Assembly: GCA_003523055.1 (NCBI GenBank) | Contig: DPHC01000002.1 | Span: 514,975 to 561,170, forward strand | From: Dehalococcoidia bacterium | GTDB taxonomy: Bacteria > Chloroflexota > Dehalococcoidia > Lucifugimonadales > UBA3495 | Direction of reading: 5' to 3' | Length of the DNA: 46,196 bases | In this document: piece after piece, positions 16,880 to 26,406 of the stretch | Numbering within the stretch: position 1 is the first letter of the stretch | Layout of the letters: each line of letters starts with the position of its first letter | Notes under the pieces: model-generated | The model's database searches: none | The model's input: only the letters and a program-made list of their open reading frames with translations | What the model was told of the DNA's origin: nothing | Made by a program: the position numbers and the translations under genes

Positions 16880-19159
16880 ATGGTATCTGTAGACTCGACT
16901 CCAGAATTTGTAACACAAGCTTACAAAAAAATGGAAAAAAACCTAGAAATAGTAAGATCCCGATTGAATCGGCCTATGACGTTGGCTGAAAAATTGTTGC
17001 TTTCTCACTTGGACGATCCTGAAGGTGCTGAGCTGATTCCAGGAGAAAGTTACTTAAATCTTCGACCTGATCGAGTAGCTCATCAAGATGTCACAGGACA
17101 GATGGCCATACTTCAGTTCATGCAATCTGGCAGAGAAACTGTGGCTGTTCCTACCACCGTTCATTGCGACCACCTAGTACAGGCTAGAGTCGGAGCAAAA
17201 TCTGACCTTTCTGACGCAGTCAATGAAAACAGTGAAGTTTACGACTTTTTAGAATCTGCATGTAAAAAATATGGAATGGGATTCTGGCAACCCGGCGGCG
17301 GTATAATACACCAAGTAGTCCTCGAAAATTATGCTTTCCCTGGAGCCTTGATAATTGGTACGGACTCTCACACGCCCAATGCAGGAGGCTTAGGATCACT
17401 AGCTTGTGGAGTAGGCGGAGCTGATGCAGCGGATGTAATGGCTGGATTGCCTTGGGAAGTTAAATACCCTAGGTTAATCGGAGTCCATTTAACCGGAGAA
17501 TTGTCAGGGTGGACTGCTCCAAAAGACATCATAATATACTTAGCTAAAGTCTTAACTGTTTCAGGTGGAACAAACACAATCATAGAATATTTCGGTCCTG
17601 GAGTAGAATCCATATCTTGTACTGGAAAAGCTACCACAACTAATATGGGAGCTGAACTTGGAGCAACTGGAGATGTATATCCATTTGATAGGAGAATGGC
17701 AACATATCTAGAAGTTACACAAAGAGGCGAATTAGCAAAAATAGCTGAACAATACAAACATCTAATAACAGCTGACCCAGAAGTAGAAGCAAACCCGTCA
17801 GAGTACTATGATCAAGTTGTTGAGATAAATCTTACAACATTAGAACCTCATATAACTGGACCACACTCACCGGACAGAGCTAGACCAATATCAGAGCTAG
17901 CTGCAGAAATTAAAGAACACAACTTTCCTGAAAGAGTTTCGGCTGCTTTAGTAGGAAGTTGTACCAACTCTAGTTATGAAGATATGAGCAGGTGCGCCGA
18001 TCTTGCAGAACAAGCTATATCGAAAGGATTAAAAGCGGCAACTCCTTTCATGGTTACACCAGGATCAGAACAGGTCCGGGCAACAATTGAAAGAGACGGG
18101 CAACAAGCATCTTTAGAAAATATTGGTGCTACTGTTTTAGCTAATGCGTGCGGCCCTTGTATAGGACAATGGCGTCGAGCAGAAGCGAGTGATGGAACTC
18201 CTAACGCAATAGTCACTTCATATAACAGAAACTTCCCAAAAAGAAATGACGGCCACACAGGTACAATGAATTTCATATCTAGTCCTGAACTTGCGTTAGC
18301 AATGAGTTTAAGCGGTAAACTATCATTCAATCCATTAGTAGATACGATAACTGCTCCAGATGGAACAGAAGTTAAATTGAATCCGCCAAAACCAGCTCCA
18401 GAAATCCCAGCAAATGGGTTTGAACAAGGACAAAATTATTATATAGCACCTCCAGAGGACGGTTCAGGCATTGAAATAACTGTGGACCCAACTAGCAATA
18501 GATTGGAAGTGTTAAAACCTTGGACTGCATGGGATGGTAATGACTATACAGACATGCCAATCCTACTAAAAGCAAAAGGTCAATGTACCACGGATGCCAT
18601 ATCACCAGCAGGTGCTTGGTTAGCTTACCGAGGCCACCTCAGTAACTTAAGCGACAACATGTTTTTAGGAGCTATAAATAGTTTTGCTGACGAGGAAGCC
18701 GGACAAAGTGTAAATCAACTGTCTGGAGAACAAATAATGAGCCCACCAGAAGTGGCAAAAGCATATAAAGCTCAACAAATCAGATGGGTTTCAATCGGAG
18801 ATCAAAACTACGGAGAAGGCAGTAGCAGAGAGCATGCAGCTATGTCTCCAAGAGCTTTAGGTGCGGCGGCAATAATAGTAAAAAGTTTTGCCAGACTTCA
18901 TGAATCAAACCTGAAAAAACAAGGACTATTACCATTAACCTTCGAAGTCCCTGAAGATTACGAAAGAATTCTTGTGGATGACAGAATCAATCTAGTAGGT
19001 TTAAACCAATTGGCACCGGGAACGACAGTAGATTGTGTAATCAAACACTCAGACGGATCAGAAGAAACTATAAATTTACGACATACCCTTAACGCAACTC
19101 AGATTGAATGGTTTAAAGCTGGGTCTGCGATGAATCACATGAAAAACATTGAATCATAA
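16880..19159 (+). CDS. acn: aconitate hydratase, mitochondrial-type
   Basis: 759 residues, the length of the mitochondrial-type aconitase family rather than the ~890-residue AcnA or ~865-residue AcnB. Cluster cysteines are C361 (GSCTNSS), C424 and C427 (NACGPCIGQW). Other family marks: HCDHLVQA, IIGTDSHTPNAGGLG, CGVGGADAADVMAG, YRGHLSNLSDNMFLGAIN and GEGSSREHAA in the swivelling C-terminal domain. It isomerises citrate to isocitrate in the TCA cycle. AAGGAGGAG precedes the ATG at good spacing. It follows an Fe-S ferredoxin gene; a paired hairpin follows its end. Confidence 0.95.
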   Translation: MVSVDSTPEFVTQAYKKMEKNLEIVRSRLNRPMTLAEKLLLSHLDDPEGAELIPGESYLNLRPDRVAHQDVTGQMAILQFMQSGRETVAVPTTVHCDHLVQARVGAKSDLSDAVNENSEVYDFLESACKKYGMGFWQPGGGIIHQVVLENYAFPGALIIGTDSHTPNAGGLGSLACGVGGADAADVMAGLPWEVKYPRLIGVHLTGELSGWTAPKDIIIYLAKVLTVSGGTNTIIEYFGPGVESISCTGKATTTNMGAELGATGDVYPFDRRMATYLEVTQRGELAKIAEQYKHLITADPEVEANPSEYYDQVVEINLTTLEPHITGPHSPDRARPISELAAEIKEHNFPERVSAALVGSCTNSSYEDMSRCADLAEQAISKGLKAATPFMVTPGSEQVRATIERDGQQASLENIGATVLANACGPCIGQWRRAEASDGTPNAIVTSYNRNFPKRNDGHTGTMNFISSPELALAMSLSGKLSFNPLVDTITAPDGTEVKLNPPKPAPEIPANGFEQGQNYYIAPPEDGSGIEITVDPTSNRLEVLKPWTAWDGNDYTDMPILLKAKGQCTTDAISPAGAWLAYRGHLSNLSDNMFLGAINSFADEEAGQSVNQLSGEQIMSPPEVAKAYKAQQIRWVSIGDQNYGEGSSREHAAMSPRALGAAAIIVKSFARLHESNLKKQGLLPLTFEVPEDYERILVDDRINLVGLNQLAPGTTVDCVIKHSDGSEETINLRHTLNATQIEWFKAGSAMNHMKNIES

Positions 19160-19183
19160 TTTATCACTACCAATATAGACAAA

Positions 19184-19230
19184 AGAAGCAGGATCATATC
19201 CTCACTATTTATTGAGACGGTCCTGCTTCT
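19184..19230 (+). terminator. hairpin downstream of aconitase gene
   Basis: AGAAGCAGGATC and GGTCCTGCTTCT pair over 12 positions (one G-U) with a 23-base interior that can fold again (CTCA with TGAG). It lies 24 bases after the stop. No T-tract, but the position and GC-rich stem suit a terminator or 3' stabiliser. Confidence 0.5.
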
Positions 19231-19363
19231 CAGTAGTAATTAAAGTCTAAGAGTGCTGATACAATAGATTAAGGCCATTGGCTATACAGTTACTAATTCT
19301 AAAATAAAACTGACACACATACTTAAGCAGCTGCCAGAAGCAATAAGAGTTCAGGAGACCGTT

Positions 19364-20962
19364 ATGACAAATATAAATAATATTCCAGAATTCGACGTAA
19401 TTATAATTGGAGCCGGATTAACTGGCCTTCTATCCCTGCATCATTTGCGTGAGTTAGGATTCACTGCACAAATATTCGATGATGCCTCTGGAGTAGGTGG
19501 AACTTGGTATTGGAACCGCTATCCAGGATGCAGATTTGACTCGGAAAGTTACTCCTACGGATATTCTTTCTCTGAAGAATTATTGCAAGAATGGGACTGG
19601 AAAGAGCACTATTCAAGTCAACCGGAAAATGAACGTTATTTCAATTATTTCGCAGATAAATTCAAATTAAAACAACACATAAGATTCAATTCACACGTAT
19701 CTTCTTTAGATTTCGATGAAGAAAATAGTTATTGGAATGTAAACATAGAAGATGGATACAAAGCACGGGGAAGGTTTGTTATAACCGCTGTTGGGATACT
19801 TTCAGCAAGCTATGTTCCAAACTTTGAAGGAATTCATACATTTAAAGGTCCCTGGTGTCACACCGGTAGATGGCCAAAAGAAGGAATGGATCTTGCAGGA
19901 AAGAAAGTGGGAGTTATCGGCACTGGGGCAAGTGGAGTACAACTCATTACTGAAATTGCAAAAGAAGTTGGCCATTTGACTGTGTTCCAGCGAACAGCGA
20001 ATTTTTGTGCTCCGCTTAGAAATAGACCAATTAGCGACAAAGAGCAACAAGAAATAAAATCTAATTATCCGGACATATTTGCCCGGTGTTTAGAAACTGC
20101 TGGATCATTTATGCATAAGTTTGATCCTAGATCGGCTATGGAAGTTTCGAAAGAAGAAAGGCTGGAACAATATGAAAGATTATGGCAAGAATCTGGATTT
20201 AAAAAATGGCTTGGAAACTTTTATGATGTGATGCTGCCTGGAGAAGCTAACGAGGATTACGCCGAGTTTGTACGGAACAAAATCAGAGAAAGAGTTAATG
20301 ACCCTGTAGTAGCAGAAATGCTTGTGCCAAAAGACCATATGTTTGGTTCAAAACGACTGCCGTGCGAAAGCGGATATTACGAAGTATTCAATCAAGACAA
20401 CGTATTACTCGTTGACGTCAAAAACGCACCCATTGAATGCATTACAGAAAACGGGATAAAAACTTCAAACTGTGAATATGAATTCGATATCATAATTTAC
20501 GCCACCGGGTACGATGCTATCACGGGATCATTGCTTAATATTGATATATATGGTGTCGGAGGGGAATCCTTAACCACAAAATTTTCTGAAGGGCCTCGTA
20601 GTTATATGGGTATTATGAGTGCTAACTTCCCTAACTTATGGACTGTAAACTCTGCTTCCGTAGGAAACTTTCCTAGAGCTGCTGAACCTCTTGTAGGATG
20701 GGTTGTTGAAGCAATAAATTATGTGAGACAGAATAATTTCAAAACCATAGAGCCAAGCCAAGAATCTGAAAATCAGTGGGTTACACATGTGAAAGAAGAA
20801 GGGGCAAAAATATTGAGATCCCAAGCTGATTCATGGTTTGTAGGAGCAAACATACCTGGTAAGCCAAGAGGTTTATTAACCGCACCCGACAGTGCTCCAG
20901 TTATGCGGGCAAAACGAGAAGAAGTGGCCGCTAACGGATATGAAGGGTTCATATTGAAATAA
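19364..20962 (+). CDS. type I Baeyer-Villiger monooxygenase
   Basis: 532 residues. FAD site GAGLTG (16-21) near the N-terminus, then ASGVGGTWYWNRYPGCRFDSES typical of cyclohexanone-monooxygenase-like enzymes, the diagnostic fingerprint FKGPWCHTGRWP (160-171; FxGxxxHxxxWP), and the NADPH Rossmann motif GTGASG (186-191). It inserts oxygen next to a carbonyl of ketones to form esters or lactones, using FAD and NADPH. Substrate unknown. SD AGGAGA is well placed. It stands alone, convergent with the HemQ-like gene 5 bases away. Confidence 0.92.
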   Translation: MTNINNIPEFDVIIIGAGLTGLLSLHHLRELGFTAQIFDDASGVGGTWYWNRYPGCRFDSESYSYGYSFSEELLQEWDWKEHYSSQPENERYFNYFADKFKLKQHIRFNSHVSSLDFDEENSYWNVNIEDGYKARGRFVITAVGILSASYVPNFEGIHTFKGPWCHTGRWPKEGMDLAGKKVGVIGTGASGVQLITEIAKEVGHLTVFQRTANFCAPLRNRPISDKEQQEIKSNYPDIFARCLETAGSFMHKFDPRSAMEVSKEERLEQYERLWQESGFKKWLGNFYDVMLPGEANEDYAEFVRNKIRERVNDPVVAEMLVPKDHMFGSKRLPCESGYYEVFNQDNVLLVDVKNAPIECITENGIKTSNCEYEFDIIIYATGYDAITGSLLNIDIYGVGGESLTTKFSEGPRSYMGIMSANFPNLWTVNSASVGNFPRAAEPLVGWVVEAINYVRQNNFKTIEPSQESENQWVTHVKEEGAKILRSQADSWFVGANIPGKPRGLLTAPDSAPVMRAKREEVAANGYEGFILK

Positions 20963-20967
20963 TATAT

Positions 20968-21663
20968 TTATCCTAAGTCGTTCAAACAGTCCAAGATAGG
21001 CTTATTAATGCAAGAAAATATTGGAATGTCAAATAAAGTATAAGGTCTAGCCTTTGACTCTCGCAAATCTTTAACCAAATCTAAGAAATTTCCTGGGTCA
21101 TTTGTTTCAAAACCTAAAACAAATTCTTGATCATCTAATCCAAATGAATAAGCAGTACTAATCTTCACATCCGGATAATTATGCCCCACTTCAAAATGTT
21201 GAGACATAAGAGCTTGCCGCTCTTTAAAAGGCAATTGATACCATTCGTGAGTCTTAGTGAAAGGATATAAAAACAGATATTTCCTACCTATTATGCGCAT
21301 TGACGTAGATGTTCCTTCTTGCCCGTCATGAGTGTGCTCACTTACATAAGGGGAATGATTAGTCATAGCAAAATAAGAATACGGAGTCTCTAAGTAGCTC
21401 CCTAAAGTTGTTTTGTTAATAGAAACCATAATCTGGTTAATAGTTTCAATATCTTCTGCTACATTCCATAGCACCAAATCAACGTCACCTCGCGTTCCAA
21501 CTGTACTATATGAAGACAGGTGAGTTGTTTTTTGAAATTCTTTAATTAACTCGGCAAACTCTTGTTTACTATCTTCTTTAACAGAAGCTTCAAGTCTTTT
21601 CCAAGAGGAGTCAATTTTAAACAAACTGTATTTTACAAAATCTCTTTTCCCTGGCATGGTCAT
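20968..21663 (-). CDS. HemQ-like protein (chlorite dismutase family)
   Basis: 231 residues of the chlorite-dismutase fold. The HemQ-type elements are YPFTKTHEWYQLPFKERQ with Y133 in the position of the catalytic tyrosine of coproheme decarboxylase, MSQH with H156 as the likely proximal haem ligand, then SFGLDDQEFVLGFETNDP. In monoderm bacteria HemQ makes haem b from coproheme in the last step of the coproporphyrin-dependent pathway. No other haem-synthesis gene is near. The arginine that marks true chlorite dismutases is not evident. Start ATG with GAGG; a second ATG follows two codons later. Confidence 0.83.
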   Translation of the reverse strand: MTMPGKRDFVKYSLFKIDSSWKRLEASVKEDSKQEFAELIKEFQKTTHLSSYSTVGTRGDVDLVLWNVAEDIETINQIMVSINKTTLGSYLETPYSYFAMTNHSPYVSEHTHDGQEGTSTSMRIIGRKYLFLYPFTKTHEWYQLPFKERQALMSQHFEVGHNYPDVKISTAYSFGLDDQEFVLGFETNDPGNFLDLVKDLRESKARPYTLFDIPIFSCINKPILDCLNDLG

Positions 21664-21786
21664 AAATCCTCAACCTCATAATACTAATAATTCAGATTTA
21701 AATTATACATTATCTTCTCAGTACTTTTCTTATCAGACGATGAATTAAATTTAATGTTACAATCGTTTAAAAATTGTAGGTGTAAT

Positions 21787-22734
21787 ATGGCCATTTTAGG
21801 AAAAGGCGAATATGAATATTCAGTTATAGAAAATTGGGCCCAACTACCAGATGGTTATAACTTGAAAGAGACAGCCGCAGTAGCAACCGACAACAAAGAC
21901 AACGTGTATGTATTTAACAGAGGAAACCACCCTATGATGGTTTTTAATTCCGAAGGAGAGTTTCTAAAATCGTGGGGAGAGGGAGTATTCCCAAGAGCTC
22001 ACGGATTAACAATGTCACCTGATGGAAATATATTCTGTACAGATGATGGCGATCATACTGTGAGAAAGTGTACTTTAGATGGAGAAGTGTTGTTTACTTT
22101 AGGTATCAGTGGAGAACCTAGTGGTTTTATGAGCGGTAACCCTTTTAATCGTTGCACACACGTGGCATTCGATCCTAAAACAGCAGATTTTTATGTGTCA
22201 GATGGATACGGTAATGCAAGAATCCATAAATATTCTGCTGACGGGAAATTACTATTTTCCTGGGGGGAACCGGGAAATGACCCTGGGCAGTTCAACATAG
22301 CTCATAATGTATGTACCGACAAAGATGGATGGGTTTATGTTGCTGATCGAGAGAATCACAGAGTACAAATATTCAACTCAAATGGCAAATTTGAAACTCA
22401 ATGGGTAAACATGGCTAGACCTTGTGGATTGTACATAGACTCTGTAAACGATCTTGTATACATAGGTGAATTGGGATCTGCGATTGGTCCCAATCATGAA
22501 GCTTTGAACCTAGGACCTAGGGTAAGCATTTACAAAACAAATGGTGAATTAATAGAAAGACTGGGCAACAAGCCTGAAGGAGAGGCTCCAGGTCAATTTA
22601 TTGCGCCTCATGGCATCTGTGTAGACTCTCACAGGTCTATATATGTAGGCGAAGTATCATGGACACATACCGGTAGTCATCTTAATCCACCTAAAGAAAT
22701 TAGATCATTACAAAAACTAATGATTAATAATTAA
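21787..22734 (+). CDS. NHL-repeat beta-propeller (PAL-like) protein
   Basis: 315 residues from the ATG at 21787, chosen because TAGGTG precedes it; an upstream in-frame ATG at 21754 has no ribosome site. It has six NHL-type blades, each with a 'hGhsxDxxGxhYVxDxxNxRVxxF' core (for example GWVYVADRENHRVQIFN and DFYVSDGYGNARIHKYS). The arrangement resembles the peptidyl-alpha-hydroxyglycine lyase family; no signal peptide is seen, so it is probably cytoplasmic. Reaction unknown. It lies 12 bases before the comB-like gene and is probably co-transcribed with it. Confidence 0.78.
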   Translation: MAILGKGEYEYSVIENWAQLPDGYNLKETAAVATDNKDNVYVFNRGNHPMMVFNSEGEFLKSWGEGVFPRAHGLTMSPDGNIFCTDDGDHTVRKCTLDGEVLFTLGISGEPSGFMSGNPFNRCTHVAFDPKTADFYVSDGYGNARIHKYSADGKLLFSWGEPGNDPGQFNIAHNVCTDKDGWVYVADRENHRVQIFNSNGKFETQWVNMARPCGLYIDSVNDLVYIGELGSAIGPNHEALNLGPRVSIYKTNGELIERLGNKPEGEAPGQFIAPHGICVDSHRSIYVGEVSWTHTGSHLNPPKEIRSLQKLMINN

Positions 22735-22746
22735 ATAAGAGGCACA

Positions 22747-23436
22747 ATGGAAATTCATGTAGGAAGCTTACCCAGGGATGCATCTGACTCTAGAGGAGTA
22801 ACCATAATAATAGACGTGTTTAGAGCCTTCACTACTGCCGCCATTGCTTTCGACAGAGGGGCAATTGACATAACCCTGGTTTCAGAGGCTGATGATGCCT
22901 TAACTTTATATCAGGCAGGTTATGGTGATCTTCTAATGGGAGAAATTAATGGAGAAAAACCAACAGGATTTGAACTTGGAAATTCTCCTCATGAAGCTAT
23001 ATCCACAAATTTCAAAAATAAACATGTGGTGCAGTCAACAAGAAACGGTACAGTAGGTGCCAACGCTGCGGCAGGAACTGCATCACACATACTGTTGGGA
23101 TCTTTCGTAGTAGCTAACGCAACGGTATCAAAAATATTGAAAATGAACCCTGAACATGTCTCTATAATTGCTATGGGAGAGCAAGGTGTAATCAAATCCG
23201 ATGAAGATGAACAATGTGCGTTTTATTTACGGAATTTGCTTGAAGGGAGAAAACCTAACACAAATGCTATAAAAGATCTGATAAAAACCAGCGGTGCTGT
23301 TCAGAAATTTTATGATACTTCGCAACCACAATATCTTCCCGAAGACGTAGACTGGGCTCTCAAATTCAATCATTTTGATTTTGCTATGGAAGCTACAAAA
23401 AACGGGGATCATTTAGTAGCCAGAAAAACTAATTAG
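22747..23436 (+). CDS. comB: ComB-like 2-phosphosulfolactate phosphatase
   Basis: 229 residues of the ComB family: TIIIDVFRAFTTA near the N-terminus, LLMGEINGEKPTGFELGNSPHE, QSTRNGTVGANAA and SIIAMGEQG are the conserved blocks. The archetype dephosphorylates 2-phosphosulfolactate to sulfolactate, a step in coenzyme M synthesis in methanogens; bacterial homologues are common and their role is less clear. No ComA, ComC or ComDE gene is in the window. SD AAGAGG. Its last 8 bases overlap the end of the convergent DAO gene. Confidence 0.82.
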   Translation: MEIHVGSLPRDASDSRGVTIIIDVFRAFTTAAIAFDRGAIDITLVSEADDALTLYQAGYGDLLMGEINGEKPTGFELGNSPHEAISTNFKNKHVVQSTRNGTVGANAAAGTASHILLGSFVVANATVSKILKMNPEHVSIIAMGEQGVIKSDEDEQCAFYLRNLLEGRKPNTNAIKDLIKTSGAVQKFYDTSQPQYLPEDVDWALKFNHFDFAMEATKNGDHLVARKTN

Positions 23437-24541
23437 TATTCTTGAATCTATTCAATGATAAATTCTCCAAACCTTTTATTTCAGTTTGCGCTCCTGTTAT
23501 CATATCAACAATACCAATACTCATAGCAGCACTCCATAGTATTCCTTTCCTGCCAGCGCCAGTTGAAATGAATAAATTTCCATACCCTTTCACTTTATCT
23601 ACTATAGGCATTGAATCGATGCATAGCGGTCTCAAGCATGCAGTATGATGAACTAACTTCGAGTCTTCCAAACTGGGAACCATATTAAGTAAATCCATCA
23701 TAATTTGATTTCTGGCATCTGTAGTAGGAGTTTCATCAAAGCCTACTTCTTCTTCAGTTGTCCCTGCCCAAATCAGTCCATCTGGTTTCGAACTTACGTA
23801 ATTACCTGCATGAAACACTGAAGATTTAATGTTTATTCCTTCTGCTTCCAGGCGAAGTATCTGGCCTTTTAATGGTATTACTGGCACATTAACTCCTATC
23901 CAATCTGAAGCAAATTTACTCCAAGGGCCCATTGTCAAAAGAGTCACATCTGAATAATGCTTAACATTTCCAGTTACAACTCCAGCACAATCATTGCCTT
24001 CAAATATCAATCCAGTAACTTCTCTATTGACAATTTTGGCTCCTAAATTTTCTGCTGCAGTAGCGATGGCCAATGATAATTTGTATGGTTCTACAGAAGA
24101 TGTATTTTCGACAAAAACCCCTCCCAAACAATCTGGATTTAGAAGTGGTTCTACTTTAAGAAGGTCTTTCGTTGTTAACCAAGAGACTTCAAAACCTTCG
24201 ACATCTTTTTGCCATAGCAATTCCTTTTTTAATTTCTCTTCTTCTTCAGAAGTAAATGCTAAATTAAGTTTATTATTAACTTGGTAATTCGTAGGAATCC
24301 CACTGATATTTTCTATGTCAGGAATTAACCATTTGTGAGCATTAAAAGATGACAATGTAAAATCTAGCAAGGGGTCAGGGATACCAGATCCTTCTAATGC
24401 ACTCATCTCACCAAATGCAAACCCTGAGGCGTGGCTGCCCGGAGAATCTGGATCAAATATATATACTTCATGGCCTAACTTACACAATAAAAACGCTGAT
24501 AATGACCCAACTATGCCGCCGCCTATAATATTAACTTTCAT
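23429..24541 (-). CDS. FAD-dependent oxidoreductase, DAO family
   Basis: 370 residues. N-terminal FAD Rossmann IIGGGIVGS (5-13) then FDPDSPGSHASG; C-terminal FAD contact LFISTGAGRKGILW. The layout is that of glycine oxidase (ThiO) and D-amino-acid dehydrogenases, which oxidise the C-N bond of amino acids with FAD. No thiamine genes are near, so the ThiO name is not used. Its start overlaps the rnhB stop by ATGA, so it is the third gene of the mnmA-rnhB unit, an odd partnership for a catabolic enzyme. Confidence 0.8.
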   Translation of the reverse strand: MKVNIIGGGIVGSLSAFLLCKLGHEVYIFDPDSPGSHASGFAFGEMSALEGSGIPDPLLDFTLSSFNAHKWLIPDIENISGIPTNYQVNNKLNLAFTSEEEEKLKKELLWQKDVEGFEVSWLTTKDLLKVEPLLNPDCLGGVFVENTSSVEPYKLSLAIATAAENLGAKIVNREVTGLIFEGNDCAGVVTGNVKHYSDVTLLTMGPWSKFASDWIGVNVPVIPLKGQILRLEAEGINIKSSVFHAGNYVSSKPDGLIWAGTTEEEVGFDETPTTDARNQIMMDLLNMVPSLEDSKLVHHTACLRPLCIDSMPIVDKVKGYGNLFISTGAGRKGILWSAAMSIGIVDMITGAQTEIKGLENLSLNRFKNTN

Positions 24542-25173
24542 TTAATAACATCCGATTTTAATGAGTTATATACTGGAGAAAAACTTCGTCTATGTATATC
24601 ACAAGGTCCATATATAGACAAACTATCCATGTGTTTTTTTGTTCCGTATCCTTTGTTTGACGCAAAACCATATTGTGGATATCGAACATCCATTCCAATC
24701 ATAATGTCATCTCGATAAACTTTTGCAATAATAGAGGCCGCGGCAATAGTAAAACTCTTGGAATCTCCTTGTTTGATAATCTTAAAAGGTTTACCCCAAG
24801 ATTGAATTGGCACATAATCTATCAGCAAGTAATCAGCAGATTCAGACATAGAGTCCAGTGATTGCTTCATTGCTAATTCTGTAGCTTTAGTCAGTCCTAA
24901 ATCATCCACCTGATACGCTTGAACAACTCCTACGGACCAAGCGGTGGCATAATTTTTAATAATGTCAGACATTTTAGATCTGGATTTCGCACTTAGTTTT
25001 TTGCTATCGTCAATTTCTGCTATCCATTTGGGGGCTCCAAGGGGAAGTACGACAGATGCAGCCACTAATGGACCCGCTAAACACCCTCGACCAACTTCAT
25101 CTAGACCAGCAATTACATTATAACCGGCTTTGATCGCAACAGTTTCAAATTTAAAGTCTGGCATTAAATACAA
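24538..25173 (-). CDS. rnhB: ribonuclease HII
   Basis: 211 residues, typical length. Catalytic residues are D25 and E26 in GLDEVGRGCLAGP, D119 in LLIDYV and D155/D156 in KVYRDD; the GRG loop reads the RNA-DNA junction, and Y177 near GYGTKKH fits the conserved stacking tyrosine. The enzyme nicks RNA in hybrids and removes single ribonucleotides from DNA. An ATG three codons downstream gives MPDFKFETV and is an alternative start. It sits 5 bases after mnmA and overlaps the DAO gene, so it lies in the middle of a tight operon. Confidence 0.94.
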   Translation of the reverse strand: MYLMPDFKFETVAIKAGYNVIAGLDEVGRGCLAGPLVAASVVLPLGAPKWIAEIDDSKKLSAKSRSKMSDIIKNYATAWSVGVVQAYQVDDLGLTKATELAMKQSLDSMSESADYLLIDYVPIQSWGKPFKIIKQGDSKSFTIAAASIIAKVYRDDIMIGMDVRYPQYGFASNKGYGTKKHMDSLSIYGPCDIHRRSFSPVYNSLKSDVIK

Positions 25174-25178
25174 AACCC

Positions 25179-26273
25179 TTAGTAATGAGACAAATTAGAA
25201 TCAAGGTGCCGTTCTATCACACCTCCGCCAACTAATGTATCTTCTTTATAAAACACAACAGCTTGGCCAGGAGTGATCGCTCTTTGTGGCTTATCAAATT
25301 TCAGTATCACATTATCATCTGAATCATTTACCAATGTGGCTGAACTTTCTTCTGATTTGTAACGTATTTTAACAGTTACATACTGAGGGAATTTTTTAAA
25401 TATATCACTTGTGAAATTAACACGAGAGGCTAACAGTGATTGCTTAAATAATTTGTCTTCACCACCGACGGTCACATTTTTACTATCAGGGTCTATATCA
25501 ATAACATACATAGGTTTATCTGATTCAATACCTAAGCCTTTTCTTTGCCCAATAGTAAAAAATTCTATCCCCTTATGTTCTGTAAGGATTCTCCCAGTTT
25601 CATCAATGATATTTCCAGGAGTCGATTCTATTTTAGTTTTTAAAAATTCTTTATAATCTCCAAACGGTATAAAACATATATCTTGGCTATCTCCCTTATT
25701 GGCATTAGGGAAAGATCTTGATAAAGCAAATGATCTGATTTCTGTTTTTTCATATTTTCCACAAGGCATCAAAGTTGTACTTAGCTCTTTTTGCCCCATA
25801 CCAAAAAGCACATACGACTGATCTTTGGAAGTATCAATGCCTTTCTTTAATAAAAATTCATCTTCTTCTTTAACTATTCGCGCATAATGTCCTGTAGCAA
25901 CATAGTCTGCTCCTAGCAGTAAAGCTCTATTCCTGAGAAAATTAAACTTTATTTTATCGTTACATGCAATGCAAGGATGAGGAGTTCTAGCATTTTGATA
26001 TTCTTCACAAAAATAGTCAATCACGTGTTGTTGAAATTCTTTTTGAACATTGAAAACGTAATGAGGGATGCCAAGAATGTTGCAAACTCTTCTTGCATCT
26101 TCAACATCATCAACGGTACAACATCCTTGATAATTTGTAGGCAATTGAGACATATCAAGATCGTATAGTTTCATTGTTACTCCAATAACATCATAACCTT
26201 CTTCTTGGAGTAACAGACATGCGACTGAAGAATCAACTCCACCGCTCATTGCTACAACTACTTTTTTATTCAT
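25179..26273 (-). CDS. mnmA: tRNA-specific 2-thiouridylase
   Basis: 364 residues. PP-loop SGGVDSS (10-16) for ATP, C104 in CIACNDKIKF and C200 in SQDICFI as the catalytic cysteine pair, and the C-terminal beta-barrel with FTIGQRKGLGI. The enzyme adds sulfur to U34 of Lys, Glu and Gln tRNAs. A further pair, C51-C52 in GCCTVDDVEDARRVC, is shared with the subgroup that has extra cysteines, possibly for an Fe-S cluster. The ribosome site is weak. It leads a three-gene unit and faces a divergent oxygenase gene across 133 bases. Confidence 0.95.
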   Translation of the reverse strand: MNKKVVVAMSGGVDSSVACLLLQEEGYDVIGVTMKLYDLDMSQLPTNYQGCCTVDDVEDARRVCNILGIPHYVFNVQKEFQQHVIDYFCEEYQNARTPHPCIACNDKIKFNFLRNRALLLGADYVATGHYARIVKEEDEFLLKKGIDTSKDQSYVLFGMGQKELSTTLMPCGKYEKTEIRSFALSRSFPNANKGDSQDICFIPFGDYKEFLKTKIESTPGNIIDETGRILTEHKGIEFFTIGQRKGLGIESDKPMYVIDIDPDSKNVTVGGEDKLFKQSLLASRVNFTSDIFKKFPQYVTVKIRYKSEESSATLVNDSDDNVILKFDKPQRAITPGQAVVFYKEDTLVGGGVIERHLDSNLSHY

Positions 26274-26406
26274 AATTAACCCGGATATAGGATATATCTA
26301 AGTACAAACAAACACAACTCCACAAACCATACTAGTTGCCATATCATATAATTTATCGATTGAAATAAGATATTATACTGATATAAGAAATTTAAAGAGG
26401 TGAATT

